Notes: generated by a model from the sequence alone, not told the origin. Shown: positions 48,089-55,781, counted from the first letter of the stretch. The stretch is DNA of 64,000 bases from Sphingobium sp. TKS (GCF_001563265.1 NZ_CP005083.1:2049001-2113000); one strand, 5' to 3'. Translations and numbers: made by a program.

Positions 48089-49021
48089 ATGACTAATCCC
48101 ATAATCGAATATTCAGCACTCGCTGCTGTTGCCGCCGTGGTGCGCGAGGGAAGTTTTGAGCGTGCCGCCGCAGCTCTCGGAGTCACCTCGTCGGCAGTCT
48201 CTCAGCGGATAAAGGCCATTGAAGAACGTGTCGGCGCAGTGCTGGTGTTGCGCACAAGCCCTTGTCGCCCGACCTCGGTCGGCGCGCGTATGTGCGCTCA
48301 TTTCGAGCGCGTGCAGCTACTCGAAAGGAACCTCATAGACGGAATGCCGAACCTTTTTACCGTTCATCCGGCATGTGCCCCCACAATTCGCATTGCGGTC
48401 AATGGCGATAGTCTCAGCACATGGTTTCCAGCGGCTGCAGGGGAGTTTGCGCGGCGCAGTGGTAATCTGCTTGATCTCGTTCTTGAGGGTGAGGAACAAA
48501 CCGCCCAATTGCTCCGCTCCGGCGAAGTCCTTGCGGCAATCACCGCTGACCCAGCGGCCGTTCAAGGCTGCCGTATTACGCCTTTAGGCATACTCCGCTA
48601 TGTTGCGGTTGCATCACCGGCCTATTTCACCCGCTTTTTCCCGAACGGCATTGACGCTCTCTCTCTTTCGAAAGCACCGATGCTGCGCACCGACCGGGAA
48701 GATGCCCTGCAGGCGCGCTGGGCAAAGACTGTTCTGGACAGCGATGTATCGCCACCAACCCATTGGGTGCCGTCTACTCAAGGATTTGTCGACCTACTAC
48801 GGGTGGGACTGGGCTGGGGCATGGTGCCGCATATTCTGGGTGATCGCTACATTGCGTCTGGCGAACTGCAACCGTTGGAACCTTTGCGTGCACTGGATGT
48901 CACGCTATACTGGCAATATTCTCGGCTTTTCGTCCACATCCTTCACGATCTCAACAAGACCGTTATCGCAACTGCCCGCACGTTGCTCTTTCCCCCAAGC
49001 GAGGAAAGAATGAGTGAATGA
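48089..49021 (+). CDS. ArgP/LysG-like LysR regulator
   Basis: A 310-residue LysR-type activator. The N-terminal winged HTH (EYSALAAVAAVVREGSFERAAAALGVTSSAVSQRIKAIEERVGAVLVLRTSPCRPT) is characteristic of the ArgP/LysG (IciA) group, whose members switch on basic amino-acid exporters (ArgO, LysE). The effector-binding domain follows (about 90-300). Divergent from the diiron/exporter/methyltransferase operon, it most likely activates it in response to an amino acid or the product. Base composition is less G/C-rich than the flanking blocks. Confidence 0.88.
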   Translation: MTNPIIEYSALAAVAAVVREGSFERAAAALGVTSSAVSQRIKAIEERVGAVLVLRTSPCRPTSVGARMCAHFERVQLLERNLIDGMPNLFTVHPACAPTIRIAVNGDSLSTWFPAAAGEFARRSGNLLDLVLEGEEQTAQLLRSGEVLAAITADPAAVQGCRITPLGILRYVAVASPAYFTRFFPNGIDALSLSKAPMLRTDREDALQARWAKTVLDSDVSPPTHWVPSTQGFVDLLRVGLGWGMVPHILGDRYIASGELQPLEPLRALDVTLYWQYSRLFVHILHDLNKTVIATARTLLFPPSEERMSE

Positions 49022-49030
49022 GGTGTGGAG

Positions 49031-49085
49031 CGAAGCGACCGGCCGCGCGCTCCCCATATAGCGCCGTAGCGGCCGGTCGGCTTCG
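49031..49085. terminator. Bidirectional hairpin between convergent genes
   Basis: CGAAGCGACCGGCCGC (49031-49046) pairs with GCGGCCGGTCGGCTTCG (49069-49085) with one bulged G. It sits 10 bp after the LysR stop and before the convergent gene end at 49118. No long T-run. Confidence 0.5.
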
Positions 49086-49117
49086 CGGCCTATCATCCTG
49101 CGATCCGGCCAAAGCGT

Positions 49118-49393
49118 CTAACGCCCTATCCTGATCGTGCATCGCACCGGCTCCTTGGCTTTCTCCGCCGCCCTCTCGCAAGCGGCGATGGTGTCGCGGT
49201 TCGCCTGCCGCATGTCGGCGGCATCAACGATGGCCCGCCAGCCTTCCGGGTTCCCCGCGCGCATCAGGCGGATACCGGCGTCCCACAGCGTCGGCTCGCC
49301 CATCGTGCGGCGCGCGACCCGTTCGGGCCATTGCCAGCTTTGCGGGGTCATGCTCGCGGCCAAGGCCCAGGGATCGGAGCTGGATTGCAGCAT
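49118..49393 (-). CDS. Hypothetical 91-residue protein
   Basis: From ATG 49393: SSSDPWALAASMTPQSWQWPERVARR, then a helical TLWDAGIRLMRAGNPEGWRAIVDAADMRQ and a Cys-containing tail. Trp-rich and soluble, without a known domain. Divergent from the Fnr regulator (57 bp to its likely start). Composition looks coding. Function unknown. Confidence 0.5.
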   Translation of the reverse strand: MLQSSSDPWALAASMTPQSWQWPERVARRTMGEPTLWDAGIRLMRAGNPEGWRAIVDAADMRQANRDTIAACERAAEKAKEPVRCTIRIGR

Positions 49394-49394
49394 C

Positions 49395-49412
49395 CTACTA
49401 CGTATGTTTCCC
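49395..49412. promoter_or_regulatory. TACGTA-type motif upstream of the Fnr regulator
   Basis: CTACTACGTATGTTTCCC, about 38 bp before the preferred fnr start at 49450. Resembles the sites before 891 and atpD. It may tie the Fnr gene to FixJ-type control, as FixJ controls FixK in rhizobia. Confidence 0.3.
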
Positions 49413-49449
49413 AATGCTGGCTGCCCGCCTGGCGCGCGATAAGACAGGC

Positions 49450-50157
49450 ATGATCCAGCTTGTCCAATCCTGCGCCGATTGCGCTGTGCGAAGCTCAGCG
49501 GTCTGTAAGGGTGTCTCGGATGCGGATCTGGCCACGTTCCACCGCATCGGGCGGCGCTCGCGCGTTTCGCGCGGGCAAGGCCTCATCTGGGCGGGCGACC
49601 CGCATCCTCCATGCGGGAGCCTCGTCTCGGGCATGGTCAAGATCACTGCCTCGACCATCGGCGGCCGTGAGCAGATCGTCGGGCTCCTATATCCAGGCGA
49701 TTTCATCGGGCAACCGTTCGCCCCGCAGGCCGAGTTCACGTTTACCGCCCTCACGGACGCGCAAACCTGCATCTTCGCGCAGCGCGACTTTAGGCGCCTG
49801 CTGGACATGCATAGCTGCGTCGAGCAGGAATTGCTCAGGCGAATGGCGCATTCGCTCGACTTGGCGCGCCACCGGATGCTGATGCTGGCGCGTCAGTCCG
49901 CCGGCGAGCGCATCGCAGGCTTTCTGCTGGAGATGGAGGCGGCCATTGAGACTCCCTTGGCGAGCGAAGGGCGGCCGAATGCGTTCGAGCTGCCGCTCTC
50001 CCGGGGGCAGATCGCGGAGGTGCTGGGGCTCACGATCGAAACTGTCAGCCGACAGCTCACCAAGTTGAAGAACCGCGGAATCATCGCGCTTTCCGGCGGC
50101 CGGTCGGTGGCGATCATCGACCGGGGCGGACTGGAAGGGCTCGCCGAGGCGGCCTGA
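49450..50157 (+). CDS. fnrN: Fnr/FnrN-type oxygen-sensing regulator
   Basis: A 235-residue CRP/FNR protein. Iron-sulfur Cys at 8, 11 and 19 (CADCAVRSSAVC, the x2/x7 spacing of FnrN/FnrL) plus Cys107 in the cNMP-binding core, so a [4Fe-4S] O2 sensor is expected. The recognition helix IETVSRQ (Glu197, Ser200, Arg201) is the FNR type that reads TTGAT/C-N4-G/ATCAA. Four perfect boxes of this kind lie within 3.5 kb downstream. ATG 49450 is preferred; ATG 49414 would add 12 residues and cover a motif. The gene symbol reflects family, not proven orthology. Confidence 0.9.
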   Translation: MIQLVQSCADCAVRSSAVCKGVSDADLATFHRIGRRSRVSRGQGLIWAGDPHPPCGSLVSGMVKITASTIGGREQIVGLLYPGDFIGQPFAPQAEFTFTALTDAQTCIFAQRDFRRLLDMHSCVEQELLRRMAHSLDLARHRMLMLARQSAGERIAGFLLEMEAAIETPLASEGRPNAFELPLSRGQIAEVLGLTIETVSRQLTKLKNRGIIALSGGRSVAIIDRGGLEGLAEAA

Positions 50158-50173
50158 GCCGCTCGGCCGGAGG

Positions 50174-50743
50174 TTAGGAGCGGCTGCCACATCCGGAAAG
50201 GCGGCCGACCAGAAACGCGTTTGCCTCATTCGTTAGCCGGTTTCCTCCGAGGGTCAGGAGTGCCAGCGTCTCGAACGCCATGTCCGCACGCGCCACCTCG
50301 AAGAAGCTTCTCAACATGTATCCCAAGGCCTCCGCGGAAAAGGCGCGCGTAGCGCAATTCAGCGGCCGCAGCGCAGCTGCGAGATCCTCCGCAGCTATCG
50401 CCTCGACCAGATGCTGGCGCCCGATGCGTTCCAGCAGGATCGTGCGGAGCGGCTCTGCCGTTGGGCGGGCGAACAGCTGTTCAACGAGCCGTCGCCCCCC
50501 GCGGGGAAGCTGGGACGAGAGCCTCCCCAGGTCCGCGCAGACATCGTCCACCAGCGCGGGTCGAGGCAGGCCGGGCAGCCCGTCGGCGAGCTTTTCGAGC
50601 CTGTCGCACAATGCCGCTAGGTGCGCGTGATCGGTCATGATGGGAACCAGTTCCAGCTCACCAATCATATGCCAGCCCGACCTGAAGGCGACGAGATTGT
50701 CCGGCGCCTTCTCGATATTCATGACGCTCCGCTGAGGCCGCAT
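50174..50743 (-). CDS. Helical protein of unknown function with an Fnr box
   Basis: 189 residues, mostly helical and rich in Leu, Ala and Arg, with HAHLAALCDRLEKLADGLPGLP near the middle and FFEVARADMAFETLALLTLGGNRLTNEA near the end. The His/Leu spacing faintly recalls hemerythrin-like proteins, but the full metal set is not visible. ATG 50743 has GGAGA upstream and an Fnr box 54 bp before it, so it should be induced at low oxygen. Convergent with fnr. Confidence 0.7.
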   Translation of the reverse strand: MRPQRSVMNIEKAPDNLVAFRSGWHMIGELELVPIMTDHAHLAALCDRLEKLADGLPGLPRPALVDDVCADLGRLSSQLPRGGRRLVEQLFARPTAEPLRTILLERIGRQHLVEAIAAEDLAAALRPLNCATRAFSAEALGYMLRSFFEVARADMAFETLALLTLGGNRLTNEANAFLVGRLSGCGSRS

Positions 50744-50796
50744 ATCTTTCTCCGATGCAACTTGCGGGGTCTAGCGAAAGCATGAAGCGGCAGCTT

Positions 50797-50810
50797 TGAC
50801 TCGCGTCAAA
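50797..50810. promoter_or_regulatory. Fnr box
   Basis: TTGACTCGCGTCAA, perfect TTGAC-N4-GTCAA, 54 bp upstream of the minus-strand gene starting at 50743. Confidence 0.8.
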
Positions 50811-50979
50811 GTTGACGGTCAGCTGGATCGGGCGGAGGACTCGACGCTGACGGTGCTGATCACAATGTCCACACGCCGCGCCGGGCTGTCTCGGCGATCG
50901 CGAAGATCACCGAAGAAAAAGGACAGTCATGTAGCTTGTAAACCCAGTCATGCGGTGACTGCTGTCGCCCGGCACAGGG

Positions 50980-51105
50980 TCATAGATTCGACACGAACCA
51001 CACTATGAAACCCGCCACTCCGGCAAGGGCGAGCGCGAGAACGACACGCACAAGCGGCGGGTCCTTTGCAATGTCTTGAGGCCAGGGCAAGGTCAGCGCC
51101 CGCAT
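50980..51105 (-). CDS. Possible small membrane protein, 41 residues
   Basis: From ATG 51105: LTLPWPQDIAKDPPLVRVV followed by one hydrophobic helix (LALALAGVAGFIVWFVSNL). It follows the DUF1772-like gene by 30 bp on the same strand. Ribosome site is weak. Single-helix small proteins of this sort often stabilise respiratory complexes, but no function can be assigned. Confidence 0.4.
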   Translation of the reverse strand: MRALTLPWPQDIAKDPPLVRVVLALALAGVAGFIVWFVSNL

Positions 51106-51135
51106 GGCCGATACGAAAAGCGGCAGCGGCTCCAG

Positions 51136-51576
51136 CTACCCGAACCCAGTCGTCACCCAGCGCTGCGCCATGGCGATCGACTGACCATCTGTGATGGTGT
51201 CCTTGGGCGAGTGGATGCCGTGATAGAAGAGCGCGGCGTTCATAGGCCAGAACTCGACCACAGTCAGGATCAGCAGGAGCAGAATGCCGATCGATGGCAG
51301 GCAGAGCAGCCATCGATAGCGCCACGGGGTTCGCCACCCCGCTACGAGCGCACCGAACCCGGCTATCAGCATGGCGGCCGAGAACGGAATGAAGAATATG
51401 CCGGTATCGACTGGCCAAGCCTTGCCGTAAGGCATCATACCGAGAGATGCAGGTGGATTAGCGCTCCAAGCGCCAGCAAGGACGAGAAGGTCGAACAACT
51501 TGGCGCCGAGCAGCGGTCCGCCCGCCAACACGGCCAGCCAGAGGGATGCTCGGGTTATGTCTTCTCTGCTCGCCAT
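51136..51576 (-). CDS. DUF1772-like membrane protein
   Basis: A 146-residue protein with four hydrophobic helices (about 10-29, 50-72, 82-100 and 125-140) and the pattern WLAVLAGGPLLGAKLFDLLVL and VVEFWPMNAAL seen in DUF1772/anthrone-oxygenase-like families. ATG 51576 has GGCGGGA upstream; the frame is open further 5'. Often found near NO or redox genes, but the role is unknown. Confidence 0.65.
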   Translation of the reverse strand: MASREDITRASLWLAVLAGGPLLGAKLFDLLVLAGAWSANPPASLGMMPYGKAWPVDTGIFFIPFSAAMLIAGFGALVAGWRTPWRYRWLLCLPSIGILLLLILTVVEFWPMNAALFYHGIHSPKDTITDGQSIAMAQRWVTTGFG

Positions 51577-51698
51577 TTCCCGCCCCAGCCAAACCCACGA
51601 GTTATGTCCGTAGCCTGGGATCATCTCCTCAAACCTGCCCGGCAGCAAGCCACCAATGACCGCCCCTCGCGCATGGGTTTGCAAGCGACATAAATGCG

Positions 51699-51732
51699 AA
51701 AAAAAGCCACCGCGGACGCGGTCCGCGGTGGC
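51699..51732 (-). terminator. Intrinsic terminator
   Basis: A perfect 12-bp stem (51706-51717 with 51721-51732) with a 3-base loop, followed on the minus strand by a run of seven T (51705-51699). It closes the transcript of the 35-residue gene. Confidence 0.88.
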
Positions 51733-51766
51733 ATTGCGCTGGCGCGGGGAGGGGGTAGCGCCAGGA

Positions 51767-51874
51767 TCAGTACAACGGTTGTTCGCGAACCAGCCTGCGC
51801 CCGTCCGAGGGCACGAAGAGCAAGACCGCAGTCAATAGGGCGCCAGCCGCAAGGGAAAGCAAGAAAGGAGACAT
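51767..51874 (-). CDS. Fnr-linked small membrane protein, 35 residues
   Basis: From ATG 51874: MSPFLLSLAAGALLTAVLLF is one transmembrane helix, followed by a basic tail (VPSDGRRLVREQPLY). A perfect Fnr box lies 77 bp upstream and a strong intrinsic terminator 35 bp downstream, so this is a self-contained transcription unit of about 250 nt. The layout recalls small oxidase subunits such as CydX or CcoQ, but without sequence recognition. The transcript could also act as a small RNA. Confidence 0.6.
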   Translation of the reverse strand: MSPFLLSLAAGALLTAVLLFVPSDGRRLVREQPLY

Positions 51875-51950
51875 CGAAGCGCTGGTGCCATGTCGCGTAT
51901 CCTGACGGAGTCGATGGATGAAGTTGTGATCCCGGAGCAAGGCCAGCACT

Positions 51951-51964
51951 TTGACGGCGGTCAA
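51951..51964. promoter_or_regulatory. Fnr box
   Basis: TTGACGGCGGTCAA, perfect TTGAC-N4-GTCAA, 77 bp upstream of the 35-residue minus-strand gene. Confidence 0.8.
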
Positions 51965-52283
51965 AAGCCTCGTGGCCGAAGCGAAGAAAATCGGCAAGCG
52001 GCGCATGCTGGCTCGAATCCGGGAGACGTCACTGTCCCGACCTCTTGAGAAGACAATCTCAACTTCCGCGAGGCTCGCGCGACCAAACAAGCGCGACCGC
52101 GCCAGCAGGGAGGGAATGATACCAAGGCGTGCGCAGGTGCCGTCGGCCGTGCGCGCGAATGACGGTGCCGGCGATCGCACGGCGGCATCGTCTAGCGAAA
52201 GGGGCCGGCGCACTTCGGCGCGAACGATCCTGGTTAGGCAGTTCGGCGGATTTTCGTCTGTTCGACCCCGACCAAACGCAGCC
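51965..52283. other. 319-bp stretch between two Fnr boxes
   Basis: Frames here are Arg/Ser-rich without ribosome sites or domains; no gene is supported. May contain a decayed gene. Confidence 0.4.
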
Positions 52284-52297
52284 TTGACCTTGGTCAA
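52284..52297. promoter_or_regulatory. Fnr box upstream of hemN
   Basis: TTGACCTTGGTCAA, perfect TTGAC-N4-GTCAA, 37 bp before the hemN start. Confidence 0.85.
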
Positions 52298-52333
52298 GGA
52301 GAGAGATGCCGAGAGCGCACAAGCGGACGAGCC

Positions 52334-53653
52334 ATGTGGCCCTACCATCCAGACCTGCTCGCCCAGCCAGTGCCGCGCTATACGAGCTATCCGACCGCCC
52401 TCGAGTTCGAAGGCGGGATCGGCCGATCTGAGCAAGTGGCGGCGCTCGAACGGATCGGCCGCGAAGCTCCGGTCTCGGTCTATGTCCATATCCCCTATTG
52501 CCGGGAGATATGCTGGTATTGCGGTTGCAATACGGGTGCGGCCAATCGCCCGGGAAGGCTCGCGGGTTATCTCGAAGCGCTCGAACTGGAGATCCGCCTT
52601 GTGGCCCGGCGCCTTCAGGGACGTGGACGCGTCACCCGGATCGCCTTTGGCGGCGGAAGCCCCAATGCCCTGCCGCCGTCGAGCTTTCTGCGGCTGCTCG
52701 ACCGACTCATCGTCGCGTTCGATGCGGCCACCGCCGCGCTGTCGATCGAATTGGATCCCCGCACCCTCGACGATGGCTGGTACGATGCGATCGCCCAGGC
52801 GCGCATCTCCAGCGCCAGCCTCGGCTGTCAAACCTTCGAGCCGCATATTCAGCGGGCGATCGGCCGTATCCAGCCCCTGTCAATGATCGAGACCGCGATT
52901 TCGCGGCTGCGTGATTCAGGTATCCGGTCTCTGAACATTGACCTCATGTACGGTTTACCCGGCCAGACGGGCGCCGATCTTGACGCCACCCTCGACGAAG
53001 CGCTGCGGCTTGCCCCCGACCGCATGGCCTTGTTCGGCTATGCTCACCTGCCCTCGGTGATCCCCCGTCAGCGCCGGATCGATGGGAGCCAGCTTCCCGA
53101 CATGCGGCAACGCTTCGAACATGCTGCGCTCGGCTTCGAGCGCCTGACCCGGGCAGGCTACGCGGCCGTCGGGTTTGACCATTTCGCATTGCCGGGCGAC
53201 CCGCTCGCCATGGCAGCCGAGGGGGGGAGCCTGCGGCGCAATTTCCAGGGATTCACCGACGATCCCGCCGACGTTATCCTGGGCCTCGGCGCCAGCGCCA
53301 TCAGCCTGTTCCCCGACATGATTCTCCAGAACGAGAAGCTCGCCGGTCGCTACCGCATGCTGGTCACGGCAGGGAGCCTCGCGGGTCAACGGGGCGTGAT
53401 GCGCTCGCCTGACGCCCGCCGCCGCGCTGCGATCATTGAAAGCCTTCTCTGCTCTGGGGAAGCGGCCGTCCCCGAGGATATGTTGCAGGCCGTGCGGCCC
53501 CATCTTGAAGCATTCACGGCGAGGAACCTCCTCGCCGTGGAATCTCGCCATCTGAAGATCGCACCGGCCGGGCTGCCTTATGCGCGGCTGATTGCGAGCA
53601 GGTTCGACAGCTTCCGGGCCGATCCGACACGTGCAGCCGGCAGCGCGCTCTAA
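52334..53653 (+). CDS. hemN: Oxygen-independent coproporphyrinogen III oxidase
   Basis: Radical-SAM enzyme that decarboxylates coproporphyrinogen III to protoporphyrinogen IX without O2, allowing heme synthesis under anoxia. 439 residues. The cluster motif is Cys56-x3-Cys60-x2-Cys63-x-Cys65 (YVHIPYCREICWYCGC). The N-terminal PRYTSYPTALEF and the later GxxxxNALPPSSFLRLL and GYAHLPSVIPRQRRID match HemN rather than the HemW group. The Fnr box directly upstream explains low-oxygen induction. Confidence 0.95.
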   Translation: MWPYHPDLLAQPVPRYTSYPTALEFEGGIGRSEQVAALERIGREAPVSVYVHIPYCREICWYCGCNTGAANRPGRLAGYLEALELEIRLVARRLQGRGRVTRIAFGGGSPNALPPSSFLRLLDRLIVAFDAATAALSIELDPRTLDDGWYDAIAQARISSASLGCQTFEPHIQRAIGRIQPLSMIETAISRLRDSGIRSLNIDLMYGLPGQTGADLDATLDEALRLAPDRMALFGYAHLPSVIPRQRRIDGSQLPDMRQRFEHAALGFERLTRAGYAAVGFDHFALPGDPLAMAAEGGSLRRNFQGFTDDPADVILGLGASAISLFPDMILQNEKLAGRYRMLVTAGSLAGQRGVMRSPDARRRAAIIESLLCSGEAAVPEDMLQAVRPHLEAFTARNLLAVESRHLKIAPAGLPYARLIASRFDSFRADPTRAAGSAL

Positions 53654-53678
53654 ACCGGCCCATATCTGCTGATTGCCT

Positions 53679-53692
53679 TTGACCTTCGTCAA
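53679..53692. promoter_or_regulatory. Fnr box upstream of the small protein/trHb2 unit
   Basis: TTGACCTTCGTCAA, perfect TTGAC-N4-GTCAA, 48 bp before the ATG at 53741. Confidence 0.85.
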
Positions 53693-53740
53693 ATCGGTCG
53701 ATCCAGCGAGCCGCTAGCCTGACTGCGAAAGGAAATCGTC

Positions 53741-53857
53741 ATGGCAGAGATGTTCAGCGCCCATTTTCCCCTGCTCGTTGTCGGATCGATGCTGTTCTTC
53801 ATGATCGTCCTCGGGAGCGTCTCGATCGAAGATGCCTTGCGCGGACGGCGGCATTGA
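53741..53857 (+). CDS. Small membrane protein, 38 residues
   Basis: MAEMFSAHFPLLVVGSMLFF continues the single helix with MIVLGSVSIEDALRGRRH. AAAGGA precedes the ATG. The stop overlaps the TTG start of the trHb2 gene, so the two are translationally coupled and both lie behind an Fnr box. Too short for family assignment. Confidence 0.65.
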   Translation: MAEMFSAHFPLLVVGSMLFFMIVLGSVSIEDALRGRRH

Positions 53858-54252
53858 CGACTGCGAGTGCCCCGCCGTGGTCCCCCTTCGAAGCGATCGG
53901 GGGCAGCGACGCGATCAGGCAAATTGTGGATCGCTTCTATGACCTGATGGACACCGATCCTGCGTATCGCGATCTTCGCGCCCTGCACGCCGACGACTTG
54001 ACGCCGATGCGCCGCTCGCTCAGCGGTTTCCTGACCGGCTGGATCGGAGGACCGCGCGACTGGTTCGCGGCCAATCCGGGCAAGTGCATGATGTCGGTCC
54101 ATGCACCCATCGCGATCAGTGCCGCGACGGCCAACCAGTGGGTCCGAGCCATGTCGGAGGCGATCAAAGGCTGCGACGTCGACGCCGATCTCTCGGATAG
54201 GATCAATGAGGCGCTTGCCCTTATGGCGTCCGGCATGGTGCGCCAGGCCTGA
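53854..54252 (+). CDS. Group II truncated hemoglobin
   Basis: A 132-residue trHb2 (YjbI-type) globin: SPFEAIGGSDAIRQIVDRFYDLM (A/B helices with the Phe-Tyr pair), TPMRRSLSGFLTGWIGGPRDWF with the conserved Trp, MMSVHAPIAI containing the proximal His, and the final helix NEALALMASGMVRQ. Binds O2 or NO; possible role in O2 supply or NO handling. It starts with TTG, coupled to the small upstream protein. Confidence 0.88.
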   Translation: MTTASAPPWSPFEAIGGSDAIRQIVDRFYDLMDTDPAYRDLRALHADDLTPMRRSLSGFLTGWIGGPRDWFAANPGKCMMSVHAPIAISAATANQWVRAMSEAIKGCDVDADLSDRINEALALMASGMVRQA

Positions 54253-54484
54253 GCCCACCGGCGACGGCGACAGGGTTCCCAGGTCGCGAGATTGGTCTTT
54301 CTGCCATCGCGGCAGCCATGGACCTTCGTGGTGTCGCTTGTAAGGCAGCGCCGTCGGCGGAGGGTGGGGCGCGATCGGATGGACTTCAAGGAAGATTTCT
54401 CAGGGGCCGGAAGCGGAGTGTCAGATCCGGTCAGCTAGGATGGATGCCGCCGGCTCAGCCGTCAGGCGAGACCGTCTGGAACCT

Positions 54485-54913
54485 TCAGGAGGAGAGGCTT
54501 TCGGCCAAGATGCGGCCAATATCCTGACGATTCGTCATAAGGTCCGACAGTGTGTAGCCGTCCAGTACGCCAAGGAAAGCCGCCAGCGCCTCCTTCAGGA
54601 CTCCCGTCAGCCCGCAGGCGCGAGCAATCACGCAGCTTCCGCAATCCACCAGATCGAACCCGTCTTCGGTATGCCGGACCAGCGCGCCAATATTGATCTC
54701 TTCGGGCGCTTTGCCGAGCCGGATGCCACCGAATCGCCCACGCTCGCTTTTGATATAGCCGCTGCGCGCGAGCTCATTGACCACCTTCATGAGATGATTC
54801 TGCGAGATGCCATAGGCCCGCGCGACCTCGGCGATCGAGCATAGCCGATCGGGCCGTGCGGCGAGATAAAGCAGCACCCGCATCGAGTAATCCGTGAACA
54901 GCGTCAGCTTCAT
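54485..54913 (-). CDS. nsrR: NsrR, NO-sensing Rrf2 regulator
   Basis: A 142-residue Rrf2 protein: MKLTLFTDYSMRVLLYLA at the N-terminus (NsrR-like), a winged HTH (residues about 26-62, EVARAYGISQNHLMKVVNELARSGYI) and cluster Cys at 91, 94 and 100 (DCGSCVIARAC). It binds an Fe-S cluster that is destroyed by NO, and then releases its targets. Divergent from the trHb3/DUF1971/hmp operon, which it most likely represses. Confidence 0.92.
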   Translation of the reverse strand: MKLTLFTDYSMRVLLYLAARPDRLCSIAEVARAYGISQNHLMKVVNELARSGYIKSERGRFGGIRLGKAPEEINIGALVRHTEDGFDLVDCGSCVIARACGLTGVLKEALAAFLGVLDGYTLSDLMTNRQDIGRILAESLSS

Positions 54914-54949
54914 GCATGCTCCTAAGCAACCTTCAATCGGGCCATCGTA

Positions 54950-55010
54950 CATAATATGCATAACGCTTGCATCTTTCAAATGTCACGATAGATGTATTGG
55001 AGATGTATGA
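54950..55010. promoter_or_regulatory. NsrR operator candidate and divergent promoter
   Basis: Two GATGTAT half-sites spaced by 11 bp (54991-54997 and 55002-55008), plus GCATCTTTCAAATG (54969-54982) and TACATAATATGCAT upstream. This resembles the AAGATGYATTT half-site pattern of NsrR. Position between nsrR and the NO genes fits. Confidence 0.6.
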
Positions 55011-55024
55011 TTGGAGCGTGAGTC

Positions 55025-55456
55025 GTGGGCAGTGTCGCGGGAATCGATGAGGGAGGGCTCAAGAGGCTTGTGGACGCCTTCTACGCCCGCGTGCGCGCGG
55101 ACGTCGAACTCGGCCCCATATTCAATGGTGCGATCGATGACTGGCCCGCACATCTTCAGAAGCTCACGGCCTTCTGGTCGTCGGTGATGCTGACCAGCGG
55201 ACGCTACAAGGGCCAGCCCGTGCCTGCCCATATGAAGCACCGCGACCGGATCACGCCCGCGCTGTTCGGGCGCTGGCTCGGGCTTTGGACGGACACGACG
55301 AACGAACTGATGGCACCGGAGGCGGCCGCAGCCCTTCAGGACAAGGCGGCGCGGATCGCGGAGAGCCTGCAGCTTGCCCTCTTCTTCAGGCTGGATTCTC
55401 GGCCACCGCGGCCGATCGTCCAGGCGACGCACCTCGCCGACGGGGCTCGCCTCTGA
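55025..55456 (+). CDS. Group III truncated hemoglobin
   Basis: A 143-residue trHb3: LKRLVDAFYARVRADVELGPIFNGAIDDWPAHLQKLTAFWSSVML (Phe-Tyr in helix B, WPAHL, FWSS) is diagnostic for the group, as is HMKHRDRI with the proximal His region. The start is GTG at 55025. Group III members often sit with NsrR and Hmp and may process NO. First gene of the operon trHb3, DUF1971, hmp and a membrane protein. Confidence 0.88.
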   Translation: MGSVAGIDEGGLKRLVDAFYARVRADVELGPIFNGAIDDWPAHLQKLTAFWSSVMLTSGRYKGQPVPAHMKHRDRITPALFGRWLGLWTDTTNELMAPEAAAALQDKAARIAESLQLALFFRLDSRPPRPIVQATHLADGARL

Positions 55457-55740
55457 TGACCGAGAACTCGCGCGTTCAACCCTATCGGTCGACGCCGGTC
55501 TTCGACGAGACAACGCTCCCGGCCGCGTTGCGCGGCCGGCACAGCACCAAGGCCGGCGTATGGGGGATCGTCCGCGTGATCGAGGGGCGGGTCCGGCTCA
55601 GCTATCTCGATCCTCCTTCCGAAATGCTGCTCGATCCGGAGACCTCGGGCCTGCTGCTTCCTGAGCAACCGCACTTCGTGGAGCCGCTTGGCCCGATGAA
55701 GATGCGCGTCGATTTCTACGATCAGCCGCCCGACGGCTGA
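55456..55740 (+). CDS. DUF1971 (TehB-like beta-barrel) protein
   Basis: 94 residues: STPVFDETTLPAALRGRHSTKAGVWGIVRVIEGRVRLSYLDPPSE and LLLPEQPHFVEPLGPMKMRVDFY, the small cupin-like DUF1971 found next to NO-response genes. Binds an unknown ligand. Overlaps the trHb3 stop by one base. Confidence 0.8.
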   Translation: MTENSRVQPYRSTPVFDETTLPAALRGRHSTKAGVWGIVRVIEGRVRLSYLDPPSEMLLDPETSGLLLPEQPHFVEPLGPMKMRVDFYDQPPDG

Positions 55741-55781
55741 CCTTTCGCTTCACCTTCACTACCGGCCCTAAGGAGACGTTG

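Noticed and set aside
51951..52886. A plus-strand frame of 311 codons upstream of and overlapping hemN
   Set aside because: Begins inside an Fnr box, no ribosome site, Ser/Arg-rich; hemN overlaps in another frame.
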